NCBI GenBank assembly: GCA_902806565.1
Contig: CADCXA010000068.1
Location: 372,001 to 436,000, forward strand
Direction: 5' to 3'
Source: Hypoxylon rubiginosum
Lineage: Eukaryota > Ascomycota > Sordariomycetes > Xylariales > Hypoxylaceae
Length of the DNA stretch: 64,000 nt
Shown here: positions 10,075-23,721 of the stretch, piece by piece
Position numbering within the stretch: position 1 is the stretch's first letter
How the letters are laid out: each line of letters starts with the position of its first letter
Notes under the pieces: model-generated
What the model saw: only the letters and a program-made list of their open reading frames with translations
Databases searched by the model: none
Told to the model about the DNA's origin: nothing
Made by a program: the position numbers and the translations under genes

Positions 10075-13000
10075 GGTGTAGCATTGGGATGGGAATTTGC
10101 TTGATCCTTGCGAGCAGGGATGAGATCCTTGTTTTCCAACCATATTGCAGTCCGCGTCCATGGGTATCGTCCTCCTACTCCCCGCTCTGCCTGTCTGCGT
10201 AGCGTACATACACGCATGTACATGGTAGACCTCGGGTGGCTCCAGAATCTGATCGTTACGTATTGTGACTCCTGATATACAGTGAAATCTGCTGCGACGA
10301 AGATCCTCGTGCTGTTCCAACTCGAGTGACTTAACGGGCTGGGCCGGTCTCACATCACAAACGAACGTGGGAACGGGTGCTCTGGAGTCTGGCAAGATAA
10401 AAACATGATCCGAAGAACTGGGATAGGACAGACAGCCTCTTCAGGGGCAGTGGTACTAAGCGAACTACTCGGCTGTGATACGTCCGTATGCTCAGATGAG
10501 TACATAGTAGAAAACAGCACGATAGCTTCATTTTACGTCTCATTTCACTAGCAACCGTTTGCGAGCTGTCATGGAGCTATGATCCAAACAAAGGTGAGAT
10601 GAGAAACCCGGTTTACCGATCCTGGTTGGGTCGAACGTTCGGCAGCATTCCCGTTGCAGATTTTCTATGTGGTAAGATAGGTAAAACAGTCTCTCAGCCG
10701 CTCGTTCGACGAGTTCTAAGGCTCGTTCTAGAGTCACTAAATTCGATAGATCTGAAGACGATCATAAAATACCCGCCAAATGCTTCAGAATAGCGTCAAC
10801 TGGACAGCTGGACTAGGCCTACGCTAACGCTAGGAGCTTTCTTGCGCGTAGTCCGCCGCGGGCATCATGACCGCAGTAGTTCTCAAGCTAGACAGCAAGG
10901 TACTCCGTAATAGAAAGGTCAAAGCGAAATCAGGAGGCCAACATTCGGTATTCGGCCACGCCACAGCTTGCTATATACGCAATTTGGTGAGATGGCTTCG
11001 CTTGCACAAACAAACACCCCTTTTCCTGCCGTTAGAACTTACAACAGTTCAAGAGGAATGACAAGATGACAAGACCGGATTCTGTTCAAACTAAAATAAT
11101 ACCAATGACGACAGATTTTGTGGGATTTAATTATCATTCCCAAGTTTCTGGGCAAAAGGATTCTCAACTGACCATATCAAGTCGTCAGTTATCGACAATC
11201 ATCGACAAAGCCTGATAATAAAATCCGTCAATATTATACACAGCTGCTAGGGTTTACCGGTACTCGTTCGGTACTTTACCTTGCCGTTTACTGTGGCTTG
11301 AGTGAAAATTATGGACTGCCTTCCAAGTTCCCAAGTACCAAACTCGTGCTCCTTTTTCCTCTCTTCTCTGCAAGTTTCTGTTCCTGCTTTTACGGGATAC
11401 ATCATCTCCATTTCATATCTATTTCTGCGACCTACTTGCTTGCATACATACATACAGTATGTAGGTACGCCATAGCTCGCTAAATGGGTGCAGAATAGGT
11501 AGTAGTTTGGTCAAGCTCGTGCTTTTTGCTAACCTGTCTTGGTATCATAGGGGTACCTATCTAAGATACCCGGTCTCCCAACCTCCAAAAACCCTCCACC
11601 TACCAAACATACTAGAATCCCGCTTTGACGGCAAATGCATATGACAATCCAATCAGTGACGGAGAACGCATATACGGGAACATCTTACCATTCCCAGGGA
11701 TGACGCCATAAAACCATGCCGCCGAACTTGGGCCAGCCAATTGCGATTCTTAACCTCCAGGGCAGCGTGTGGCAGAGTGCTTGCGTATGTACATACGCAG
11801 ATACGCTCTCAGCCTCTTTCAAGGCGAGACCCGGTTATTCAATTGACCTAAACGGTAGTGGAATTCATATTCTTACTCAGCAAGGCAGACAGAGGCTCGG
11901 AGACGTCCCGACTCGCCCGGTTCTACTGCTACCGAAACATTGCTTATAGAATCCGAGATAGCTGAGCGCGAACATATAATGCCGCCTAACCTCCACACCG
12001 ATTACGTCGGCACTGCATCCCACCGTTACGGCAACATCTACATAGGCGGTTAGGAGTATCAGACATTTAACTTGGCCACGAGGTGTTGTTCGTTTCCATC
12101 AGCCAAGTCTTCGATGCAAGTAACCACGGTAGTACACTGTACTTCTATACTTCTACTCATCTAGTCGAAAATTATCATCAGCTATAAAGCACTGGTCAGG
12201 TATCTACTACGAGTCACCATCGGAAATCTTAAACGGCGATTAGATGAGCCACCGCCGACTAGTTCCAGCCAGTGAGATCCCGATCATTTCAGCCGGCTTA
12301 GCGGCGTAGGACTCTTGTTAGAGCGAGATCCGGGATACCTAAGCCAACGTCATGCAGTCAAGCGAGACGTAACCGCTGATAGGGCTGTAAGCCTCCAACA
12401 GGCAGAAGCCGAACATTGGCCATCCATATCATCGCCACGGCTTTCGTGACATACAAGACAAGCCGTCGCCTAGTTTTGAACCGAGATGGCGGCACAATGC
12501 CCGAGTACGTCACGCAGTGCGACGTGGCAAGGCTCCTATCATGCACACCATTATAATGCCCTTCGCCCTGTAGGGTCAAAAGGTGTGTGAGCTAATCTAG
12601 CAGAGGGATCTCACATCAGCGGCTTCATTTGGAACTTGTATGCATCGACTTGAACGGCACTCAATACGAAACTACAACGCCGCCAAGTGTGGTGGAATCA
12701 CGAGACATGGCAGCTTTCAGCTCATAACGACATACATACCTGGATTCGGTAGTCAACAATATGTCTAGGAGACCTCGACAATTCCACAAGTCCTCTCCGC
12801 CCAGTTGGTGTCTCTAGTCGGAGTTCCATCAGGAAAGACATTGTCTTAGGTTGCTTAGATATCTGTAAAAAGTGTCACAGAGTCTTCACTCAGTACGCCA
12901 ATGGTTAATCCCACATTTATATGCATCAAACCTGGTAGATTTTGTTCCTAATTCATGGAGACCCCCAACGGCTGCAGGCATCGCATTCTTGATATCCTTC

Positions 13001-16000
13001 CACGCGGGCGTAAGAAGCCGTGCAACATATACCGACCAAGTGGATGTCAAATGCATCTCCCAAGGCTGGTGCCGAGAAATCACTTAACCTCGCAATCCAC
13101 GTGGCAAGAGCCACAGGGTTTCCAGGTAGATAGGTGTGTAGGATCCCCTTCGACAAGTGGAATCAAGGAAGCGGAAGCTCCCCTAGTCTCTATCGTTTTC
13201 AGTAATTCGTCCACAGTATTCACGGCCAATCCTAAAAGGCAGCGCAACTTCTCGGGTCAGATAATAGGTCCCGCTTTACAAACCCGACTTATAGTTGGTG
13301 GAAAAGTTCTGAGAGTGATGAGATAGTATTCCGCTGTCAGTCAAGTCATCCGCCATGCTACTTTTGTTAGACGACTGGTGATCGGTCTCTAAATCACCCC
13401 TTCTTAACCACCTACCAAGCTAGGTAGGCAGGGAGGATAATAGACAGTCGGCTTCACAATATACTCATGGTCTGCGTCTTGGTAGGACCTTAAATCTATT
13501 CCGCACGTGGTTACGTTGCTCATAGCGAAAACATCTACATGGTTTACCTCTTCCCCTTACATAGGTAGGTATTTTTGATCTCATCCACACCTACGTTCTC
13601 CCATTATAGCAGTCGTCGAAAGAGACGGCTAGCTATTCTAGAAATGTGCAACCCGGTTCTCTATAACGGCTACACCACATAGGTAAATTTCGCCGAATAT
13701 GTGTTCACCGGTTAGCGCCACACGAATCCTTCCCTGGCACTGTAGATCTACGTTACGTTGGTGTGTTCTCTGTAGGACTATTCAACTACTCGGTCCAATA
13801 GCAACTGCAGGATGAATTGAGCAGCCACATAGAGGACGAACGAGCGTTACGATCGCGTATTGAAGTTCTTAATATCCTTTAACCACTGTAGGACGGTGGC
13901 TAACATGAACGGCATCGTTATACTGATCTAAGTACACAAACATTATCGTAACATCGCGGGATTCCCCCTTACTATCGGGACCCAGCTGTCTATATGCTTA
14001 TTACACGCGTTATAGGTCGCTAGCCTGGGGGATTCCAAAGTACATCTCTGCATGGGCTACTCAAGATGCGGCCAGGATACCTTGTTCAGTAGTCTCATCG
14101 AACCCTAGAAGATGTTCCTGAAACTTTCAGGAACACGCAGTAGCTCAGGGGTTCAGATAGCGAAAAATATGGGACTCTACTGTATCGGTATGCTCTCTTG
14201 GCCATCTTCTTCTCTTCTCACGAGAAACAGTGCCGCGATTTCGGTTGTTCTACGCGGGTCGCAATTTTCGCATCGAAAAGGGCATAGCCGCCGGCCAGGG
14301 GTTCCGAACATGGAGATTTTATTTTCCCTCTGTTGCAGGCCCGCTACGGTGCTACCGCTACACGAAACAACCGCCGTATTGTTACAGCATACTCTTCGCT
14401 TGAATATGAACCTTGCAGCAGGAATAGCCAGCAGACCTCCATCACAAGGTTGATTTGTATCGTCATATGTTAGGTAGTTTTCCCCTTGTCTATTTGCCTT
14501 GATATATGCCCCCATCGGCAGTTGCTTCAGCCAGACTACGATGCCATTGTATCCAAGAGCGCGCGCCGTCAGACTGCGAGTGCTGAAGATCTCTCGAGCG
14601 ACAACGGACGGTCCCGCCGTACATCTTTGGCTTAGCCACCCAAGGCCACCCTAGCTTATGACAGAGCTGGTAGCGGGCGCACAGACTGAGTTCGCCGGAA
14701 GACACAAGAGATCTCGCCTCGCCTACACTTGTTCCCGTCCCGCCCGGCGCGGTCCAAGGGCCTGGGGTCGCTCTCGTCTTTTTTAATTTTAAAATTTTCC
14801 TTTCGTCGCTCCCCTCGTGGCCGCAATCGTGACCGTTGTGACGGTTACGTCGTTACCTTACATCGCAGCCGATCCACGCTTCGCACCCTGACTAGGCGGT
14901 CAGCCTAACTAACTTCGCATTGGATCTCGACAGTAGTGTAGAATTCGAGAATGTGGGGGTGATCATGGCAGCGTCGAAATAAGACGAGATTCTCTTACCT
15001 CTCGACCACTTTTCTACTATATCGTTCTACTATTTTTGGTCGTTCCAGTAAGCATCATCAGACGAGCCAGGACCTCGTTGATCGTCTTGCACCCTAGTCT
15101 AACGAGATCTGGTCCTGTACTAGAAGCCAAGATTCCGCAAGTCGCTTCTGCAAATGCTATGGAGCTAACCAGTGCTACATTGTAACGACTACTAAGTATA
15201 CATGGGCAGGTAGGCTCTGCATTGTAACCTCACCAAGCCTCACTCACTGGCCTCTCCACCGGCTCTTCCCCACAAGCTCGGTCGAGACGTCCGTAGTTGA
15301 CAAACGTTTTGTGGGTTTCGGGAGCCCGAAAGCAGAACGTTTCTGCTCTCCAAGCCTACTACCTAGCACGACCAACAGGAGAGTAAACGGCAAGGAAAAT
15401 ACCCGCCGGTCGATGGATCGAGCGTGCGCCCTATCGTACGTGCCTGGTCCACCAACGCATGGGAACTGCAGGACACTAGAGAGAAAGCTGCAGGAGAAGA
15501 CAAAGTAGGGTAAGGTTCGCGCAGCAGTGGACAAGCAACCGTATTCCTACCCGGACTCTTGTCAAAGATGGCACTCCGCTGACTGGGCGGCTGTCTTTTG
15601 CAGGAACGGTCACTGATCAGAGAGAGGTCTCAGTCGCACACCACTTCCCCATGTACTCAAAGCTGCAAGCCATTAAACCCACCCCTGGCCCCCTGCTACT
15701 CTCTTTGCCAGGAGATTCGTGATCATCCTTGGACAGAGAGAGAGAGAAAGACAGATCGAAGAGGTCGGGCTTCGGAAATTTATCTTCTTCGACGGCTGCA
15801 GCGGCAAGGTACGCAGAGCAGTCCGTGTCTCTTTAAGACCCCGTCAAATCCCGTCTTTCTCCCTCCCCTCTTGCGTTGCGATGGACAAAGCCAAGCCTAT
15901 CGCAATCCCCATGTTCTCAATTTTTATGCTTAAAAGGTCTGCCTGGAAACAGCCGGGCTCCCAAGCGGTGGCTGGCCCTTGCATCGTTCATATCAAGCCC

Positions 16001-19000
16001 GTATCGTTGGATCCCCCGGTCGCCGGTTACAGACGGGGGCTGCTTACTGGCTCAAGCTCCTGTGTCTTAGACATCTCGCCCTGAATTGACGTTTGTATGT
16101 AGATTACAAGAATCTCTTCCCCCGCTACAAACTTCCTTTCGTCGCCGACACTATACTAGTAAGTTGATTGGTGGCCCTTGGCTGAGCGATTACCATTTTT
16201 ATATCAAGTGGCTTCGAATAGTGAAACCGAGGCGCACGCGGTACTCGCATATAATCTATCGGACCCTGTACTATGAAGACATTTACATACCTACCGCATA
16301 TGGCGCTATACCGGATCGCCGACTCCCCTTCCTATCCCAACCGCGAGGCCATGTGGAGTTCTGCCGCCGCAGCGCTTCGCCCCGTCGTGTCCAACATCAT
16401 ACCTATGTTCTATTTTTATTGCATTGGGTGAAGGTACGCTGGATACCCAAGTGACTGGACACGAAGATTGTTCCTGTGTAGGTTTGAGTGAGTCTACCTA
16501 TGTGCGTGTGCTTCTCTTCAGCTCGCCACCTCGACTCGGGTAGTACGTAATATACCAGGCACGTCGGTCCTCTTCCCATATCTAACTGTTCGAGTGGGGG
16601 ATTCGCTCGCTCGCCGTATGTACCTACCAATGCCTACGCGATAATATCACCCACACTCGTTAATAGCGTCGACCGGACACAAGCGCTTGTTCGCTCGGCT
16701 GTAACGTATATCAGATCCTCCAACTCATATCCGGCCACATGGTGGTCAAGGTATTGAAATCATATGTATGTAGGGTAGTGCTTCCTCTTGCGTAGTGTGT
16801 GTAGCATCGAGGGCTGGTTGGCAGCATACAGCATACAACTAACTACCGTACCCCAACGAGCGTCCAAGTCAGATGGCCCTACCAAGTATTTTTTATTACC
16901 TGCCTGTCTATCTATCTCGCCCCAGCTCAGGAGGATCGTCACTGAGTTACGGCGGCCGAGTTGCTCTCGATTGCAAGCACCTGCATCCGCACTCGCGTAT
17001 ATCTATCTACCTCTTCTCGGATACAACCACACAAGGCACGCATGAAGCCTATATGTAGGTATCCATCCCCGAATGCGAGTGAATCCTTCGAGTTTGGCCT
17101 TTCCCGCTCCGTGCTGTGCCCCTCTCCTGCTTTTCCAAGCACCGGCAGAAGAAGAAAAAAACTCGTGCCCACCCCGTTCGAGATCTCTCTCATCGGGGCG
17201 ACGGCGCAATCCGCTTGATCCGCCCTGTTTTTTTCCTTTTCTTTTGCCGATTCGTCCCTTGGTACTGCACGTGTATGCTGTATCTCACAATCTAACACCA
17301 TCGCCGTCTCGTGTAGAGGCGTGGCGTAGTAATACAACCCAAGCCAAGGATGAACATATGTTGTTATATTAACCCCTTACCAGATACCTATACTTACACG
17401 CGATGGATGGGTAGGAAAGTACTAGGTAATAAGTGAGTAACGGCCGCAGCAGCAATTCGAATCGCATTGCACCTTCGTCTAAGCCAAGATGATTCTCTAT
17501 ACGTGAGGCAAATCGCTGTGGCTACGGACTGTGAGATGGAAGTTGGTTGGCTGGTTTGGGGGCCGTTGGGGGCCGGATGGTGGTATGCGGACTGCAGACG
17601 CAACCAATATTGGACTGGAGACGCCCGCCGCTCTTACGTCGTCGAACCGACCAACAGGACCGCGTGGAATGGGGTGTCACAGTGTTCTACATACGTAAGA
17701 GGATAATTGGACGGCTTCATTGTTAGCTTAGGGATGTGCCTACAGGTAAGACCGTAATCGATTCATAGATCCGTGAGACGATCTATCTTCCAGATATCTC
17801 CCTCCCCCCTATTCCTCCGCTATCACAAAGCAACCTACCGGAATGAGCGAGGTTGCAAAGCTCCCCCGGGGGGGTTTCTTGCGATACAAAGGGGCTCCAT
17901 GCGTTTAATAAGTACGGAGGATCAATATCTACTATGTAGGAGCCAGTACCTTGCTCGGGCTTGACGAGAAGATCGCGACTAGTAGTAATACGGCAATATA
18001 ACGTGGCCAGGGTATATGCTGCAGTCAGCTTAGAAGTAACGGGTTTGCCACGTGGAAGCCGCATCGCCGTCATCTTAGCTACGTAGTTCGATAGAGCTGC
18101 GAGAGAGATCCACAATGTTCCTTGCCGGTAGGTCATGTATGTGGCATGAGATGACCACCATACGCAACTCGCCTCTTCGCATTATACTCGCCGGTAGATC
18201 ATCTTGACTCTTTAGATCTTAGTCGTAGAGGCAGCTGAAGAGAGTGAGTCTGCTTATTGGCTCTTCGTCGTGATTAGTAGCTCTATATCAAAATGCTCCA
18301 GGTTGCTTAGCGCCTCTCTCCCTATAGTAGCATGACGATAATACACGGGTTTTGACTGACTCGCCTTCCATTATTTTCTTGGTTCGTCAGATCTAGAACG
18401 GCCTTCTCCATGCCTAGACTCGCCGGGAGTTTACTTATCCGGTTTATCTACGGTTGCGTACTTGAATATCAAACCCTGCCTCCTAAATACGCGGCGTACT
18501 ATACATGTATCTTCATCTCACGCGGAGTCTCGCCCGTAGTCTTATGGTATGCCACTTGCTTGCTACGAGTCTTTCTTATTTCTTTTCGGTATAGTTACCT
18601 GAGCTACATTTGAGAATCCATTATCTGACCAAACACCCTAGGAGCCATCAGGCTTCAACTACCTAGGTACGTTTATGAGGCGTAAATAATCAGGACAAGT
18701 GTAGAAACCTCAGCAAGTCTGGGCACTCTCCCATTCACTTTGCCATCATCAGGGCCTAATGTGTCACACTTAATGCTCTTGTAGTAGGTACCTAGTTTCC
18801 CTATGAGCTTGAACAGCGAGGCTTCCGTCCCTAGGTACCTTAAGTAGGTATGTATACAGATGTAGTCGTCTCGCCCGTCAGAAAGTTATTGATCCTCATC
18901 AACTGCTCATGTACCTACTCTTCGTCCAACCTAGCCATCTGCGGACCATCGGAATGTAGCGGCCAACTATGCTCCTAAGGGCTAATCGTGATACTTTTGC

Positions 19001-19915
19001 ATATGTCCTCATTATTGCGGAGCTAAGCAGCGCGCCTGTTCGTTACACCGTTCTATGGCAGGCGGGTATCTCACATATGCAAGGCCTCGATCCTAAGAGC
19101 CGCAGCAAGGTATTCTATAGAGAGTAGGGTAGTAAATAACTACGGGTACCGTAAAGTAACTTCGAGCGGGATCTACGTATTGCTCCACCGCATGCAAACG
19201 AACTGAGCCCAAGGGAGATCGACAGGTCAGGCCAATCGGTCCCATGTGCAGTTGCTGGGTGGAGAGTGTGGGCATACGCACGTAAGCGTCCTCTGGTCGG
19301 CCCGCGCGGCCACGGGTAGGCCTCAAACCCGACGGGAGGTTGACCTGACTTAAGGCCGTACATCTCATACGCGCTTCTGGGCTCCGTTGTGTACCTATAT
19401 ACTGTACACAGAACCAAGTGCCTGCTTGGGAGTAGGGGCGAGATAGACGAGGAAAGGTATACAGGTACCTTTGTTGTCCTGAGGCACCATATGCTAGGTA
19501 ATTCTTATAGTAGCCGGCATACGACAGTTGACATATACTATCGTAGAAACCTGCCTACCCTCCTAATATAGAGTTTAACCCATTCCTCTAAGTCTGTGAT
19601 CTCTAGTGTGAGATTATAGGTATGACTGGAATTTTAATGAGCGTCTATGTTCCATACGTTAGGGTCGATTATTTTCCCGTTTAGGGGCTGATACATATGC
19701 CAACTCGCACGCCATACATCGAGCTTCTTCAGACCGGGAAAGCGCGAAAAAGCACGAACTAGCGGCAGTTAGGACTTGTATATGGTCACCAACAGTTCCC
19801 ATAAATGGCTATGTTGTGTGGCATCTGGTAGTAGTATTCCGGAGCGCTGGATATCGCTCCTTTGGGGGATAAAGCGAGGCCATCTAAGCTTTACCGTGAG
19901 TTCTAATTCATCTAG

Positions 19916-20293
19916 TTCCTCAATGCCACCATCGCGGGGCGCCTGGCACATCTGTTTCGGTTAGACCTAGCGCAGGCAACAGCTCTGCAGAACCAGACGA
20001 TAGGGGTCACCTCAACCGAGAGCAGTCTATCGCGGAGACATCTTGACGAGATTAAGGAGAAGCTGCAATCTCTCTCTGTCGGGATAGCTGAGCACGAGAA
20101 AATAATCACCGCTATAAAACACCTTCCTGCATCTTCGGATATTTTAATAGCCTAGCTCGTACAAGAGACCGTCAACAACCATAGCCTGCACGGGGATGTT
20201 CGTAGCCTAGGTGCTAAAATTGATAGCTATAACGTGATTATGTTGGGACTGGTAGCTCGGCTGACACATGGAAAAGGACTTCGGCGGAGGTAG
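19916..20293 (+). pseudogene. Decayed coding fragment of unknown family
   Basis: One frame reads through about 125 codons with a single stop (TAG at 20153). It has clear protein-like content: GRLAHLFRLDLAQATALQNQ, then RRHLDEIKEKLQSLSVGIAE, then after the stop VQETVNNHSLHGDVRSLG. The composition is amphipathic-helical and resembles the N-terminal helical regions of fungal NLR/STAND or ankyrin proteins, but I cannot assign it firmly. There is no start codon, and no downstream NACHT or repeat domain. It ends against a purine microsatellite. It is best read as the 5' remnant of a lost gene. Confidence 0.45.
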
Positions 20294-20303
20294 AAAGGAG
20301 AGA

Positions 20304-20460
20304 CCTAAGAAAAAGAAGAGGAAGAGGAAGAGGTAAAGGAAGAGGAAAAGGAAGAGGAAAAGGAAGAGGAAAATAAGGGGAAGGGGAAGAAGAAGAAGAA
20401 GATGATGATGAAGAAGAAGAAGAAGAAGAAGAAGAAGAAGAAGATGATGATGAAGAAGGA
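20304..20460. repeat. Long GAA/GGAAGA/GAT purine microsatellite
   Basis: About 155 bp that is nearly all purine on this strand: GAGGAA-type units, then GAAGAA, then GATGATGAT blocks repeated symmetrically on either side of a GAA array. It is the longest simple repeat in the window and directly follows the decayed coding fragment. Confidence 0.9.
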
Positions 20461-21244
20461 ATTATGAATTATCTTAAATATCCATACTGGTATCTTGGTA
20501 CGCTTCTTAAAAAAAAGTTAAGGATCACCACTCCATTCCAATAGTATAACGGTTCCATCTCTTGGAACCATAACCACTGGTTGGGGACGGTTAGACATCC
20601 TTATATCCTTATACTTCCGGTAAGGTACAAGCTGTAATTTGCTTTATGCAGGAAGGGATCCAAGCAGACGAAACTCATCACCTAGCGAATGCCTCGTATA
20701 TTGGTAGATTCTGCTTGTAGCCTATTTGGTTGGTGTTGGGTTCTGGAAGATAGAAATACAAGCAAACAACTAGTTGAATGTCCTTATTGCTATCCAGTAT
20801 CGTGGAGTGGAGAGGAAGTTTACTATGAGTTTAGCGATCTACGAGATATGGGCTGGGTCTATGACACGAGGGTTTAAAAAGTGAAAAGGGGGGTTTGTGT
20901 TATGATGAATAACCCAAGACACCCTCTCCCTCATCCTGCTGATCTACGGCGGCTGGATAACCAAAACTTCGAGTTAGATGACGCAGTAGATAATGCTCCT
21001 ATGAGTGGTGTCATTTTGTTGACTGCTTAGACGGGCTGGCTTGCTCTTCTCTAGAACTCATAAGAACTGGGAACTGATGTCACGTAAGGCTCTTCGACAT
21101 GATCTGCACAACAGTTTTTAGGCCTAGTCATCAAATGCTAATTGACATCCCTGGGTTTTGTAGGGTGGCCATCTAATGCCTTTGCACAACTCCGACCCAC
21201 GCCCCGAAGACAGCAGAAGACTTTTATTCTATATCCTCATTCCC
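20461..21244. other. Intergenic region downstream of CCT8
   Basis: Two short plus-strand frames occur: 20689-20877 (62 codons, Cys/Trp-rich) and about 20902-21030 (42 codons, ending in VILLTA). Neither is recognisable. They may be further pieces of the element whose fragment lies at 19.9 kb. The last part would be the CCT8 3' untranslated region. Confidence 0.4.
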
Positions 21245-23013
21245 TTAATCCTCGTCCCAGTTGGGGTTAGGTCCCGGTGGCTTCGGCCCACCGGCTTGCC
21301 TGGCCACGATAATCTGGTCTACCGACAGGATGGTCCGCGCTGCTTCCGTCGCGAGCTTGATAGCCCAGGCCTTGGTTACCATAAGGTCCATGATACCTCG
21401 CTTCTTGGCATCTAAAGTACCGGTGTCATCTTCGTTCTGGTAAGGATGTTAGCGTAAAAGTACCAATTTGAGTAAATGGTTGAATGTCTTACCTCAATAT
21501 CCACTCCCGTAGTCCAATTGTCCTTCTTAGTGTGTGCCGTGTATAGTCTGCTTAGTACCTCTGTGGCATCCAGACCGGCGCTCTCTGCTATCGTTCTCGG
21601 GACAACCTCGAATGCCTCTCCGTATTTTCGGATGGAATACTGCGGCAAGCCTGACGTCTTGTCACCGAAAGCTTGTATTCTCCCGACGAGTTGGATTTCC
21701 GTCGCACCGGCACCAGGTACTAGTCGTGCATCACGGGTGATAGCCTTCACTACGTTGACCCCGTCGTCTACTGCTCGCTCAACATCGTCGAGGTGGTTCT
21801 GAGTAGCACCCCTGAGGACGATGGTAGCCGTTCTTGTGACCTCGTCCTCTTGTCTGAACACCGTCACGCGGTCTCCACCGATCTCAAGAGTCTCAACAAC
21901 GTCTACGGATCCCATCTCGTCGGGCATAGGGGCACCTAGCCTCGCAAGAGGAGTGGCCCCGACGACTCGGCAAACACGACGCAGCTCAAACTTGCTCAGA
22001 ATCTTGATGACAAGAATGCCATATCGGTTGAGATAATGTAACGCGAGCTCTCCCACGGTCGAGCCAGCAATGACAACCCTCAATCCTACATCGTGTAGCT
22101 CCTTGATGGCGGCCTCGAGCTGCGATTCCTCGCCCTTGGTGAAGTCCATCATTTCCTTAGCATTGTGTAGCAGCACAGTACCTTTGGTCTCGGTCTGGCT
22201 GGTATCGATAGGGCACGAGAACACTCCGACCTTGGCCTTGCTGGCCTTCTTGACAGATCCGTCAGGCTCCTTGGGGAATACCATACCCTTCACGACCCTA
22301 CTCTGCTCTAGACTTCCGCCCATGATCTTGACTACCCGAATGTTGTCGACGTTGAAGTTGGCGGGGTTCTTGGGAAGCACGGCAAGAACGGCCTCGGCGA
22401 CGAGAGTAGCTAAGGTGTCCTCGTTTCCGTTCTGCTTGCTGGCTACTACCGTCCGGATCGCCTTGCTCAGTTCCTCTTGATCCCTGATGTCTTCCACCTT
22501 GTCCACCACAAGCTCTTCTAGGGCTTCGAGGGCGAATGTTTGAGCGCGCTCGTAACCGGTGACTATATCGGCGGTCTTGAGACCCATGCGCAGCAGATCT
22601 TCGGCCTTCTTGAGGAGTTCGCCAGCAAGAACGATGACGAGGTTGGTAGCATCGCCCATCTCAGCCTCCTGCTGTTGACTCGCCATGACCAAGAGTTTGG
22701 CGGCGGGGTGGACAACATCGAGTTCCTTGAGGATAGTAGCGGCGTCGGAAGTGAGGATCATCTTCTGCAAATGGTTGATGATGATCTTATTTCGACCGTA
22801 GGGGCCAAGGGAGGTCTGAACAGTGGATGCAATAGCTCGACAAGCATCGATGTTCCGCAATACAGCTCCATCTTCGGAATCGTAGCTACAATACGGTTAG
22901 GCTTCTCTCTCGACTTTCTTGCCTTTTCAGTGATGGTGGGGGAAGTAGACATACGTGTTGTAGCCTTGCTTGAACAGGCCAGCATTTGGAGCGCTGGGAA
23001 TATTGAGAGACAT
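21245..23013 (-). CDS. CCT8: T-complex protein 1 subunit theta (CCT8)
   Basis: Exons 23013-22955, 22885-21493 and 21436-21245 give 547 residues, the expected family length. The N-terminus (MSLNIPSAPNAGLFKQGYN), STVQTSLGPYGRNKIIIN, TSDAATILKELDVVHPAA and the C-terminus ending PGPNPNWDED identify the theta subunit of the cytosolic chaperonin TRiC/CCT. CCT uses ATP to fold actin, tubulin and WD-repeat proteins. The ATP-loop motif that is commonly GDGT is GDAT at about 97-100 here. Introns of 69 and 56 nt have GTATGT and GTAAGA donors and CTAAC-type branch points. The gene is divergent from the HMG-box gene across about 700 bp. Confidence 0.95.
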
Positions 23014-23721
23014 GTTTGTTGTATTCTCAGAGATTTATTAAAATGCCTATTATTTTTTTTGGAAGAGGCTCTTCTCTCTGGTCGGCCTATGAAGTTGTTG
23101 ATAATTTAAGGTGGGCTGCAGTATTCCGTACAAGCTCCATTCCCTAATACTGAAAAAAATTAGTGGAGCTCCAGTTATCCAAAGCTCACAGCCTTTTGCG
23201 GGATGCAGGGCAGCAGGGGTTATTTACCTTAGTTAGCATGTAGCATGTACCTATTCAAGTACCCACCAATTATAGCCTTGCAGTAGAGCAGAATAAAAGT
23301 GGACCTAAATGAGACAATGGGCCAATGGTAGACGCTGTTTGCTGTCCTTGCTATCGAGGCTTATCAGCCTCGTCCCTTACATTTTTGGAGGTATCAGCTC
23401 CGTCGCGTAACGCATATCTTACCTAGCACGTTCAATGTCCCGACGCCGTCAACCTTCACTTTCACTTTTACCAACCGTCATCCGACTGATGGACAACCAT
23501 TAGGCACCTTAGGTACCGCACAAGTTCTACTCTGGTGGTTGTTCGGCAATTTTGGGCACATTGACGTTTTCATTTAACCAACACGTGAATTCAAGTTCAC
23601 GTTCGCGGCTCGTCTAACCTTTCTTCTATTTCACACACCATCGTCAACCTCGCCGTCTTTCCTAATCTTCACCGTCAAGTCTACGGAAACCCATCGGCAT
23701 CCATCGGCATCCATCGTCAAT
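23014..23721. promoter_or_regulatory. Divergent promoter, CCT8 / HMG-box gene
   Basis: About 700 bp between two divergent starts. It includes two adjacent CATCGGCATC repeats just before the HMG-box start codon (about 23690-23720) and pyrimidine-rich stretches typical of fungal leaders. No binding site is assigned with confidence. Confidence 0.5.

Larger units (their letters stand above)
9401..19915. other. Gene-poor desert
   Basis: More than 10 kb in which I find no gene with a plausible start, codon bias, recognisable motif or splice structure. All open frames are below about 130 codons, and most overlap others on the opposite strand. The sequence is rich in short TAGGTA/TACCTA words and scattered homopolymers. 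Minus-strand stretches near 12890-13160 and 13085-13260 stay open for 55-70 codons and have a faintly protein-like composition, but I cannot match them to a family. They may be remnants of an old element. No terminal inverted repeats, LTRs, transposase or reverse transcriptase motifs were seen. Confidence 0.55.

Noticed and set aside
14112..14515. Overlapping 112-113 codon frames on both strands in the desert
   Set aside because: No family resemblance, and the two strands exclude each other.
15065..15120. CAGGACC...TCGTT inverted-repeat-like sequence
   Set aside because: The arms pair only with a 4-5 nt interruption and there is no neighbouring gene or element; likely chance.
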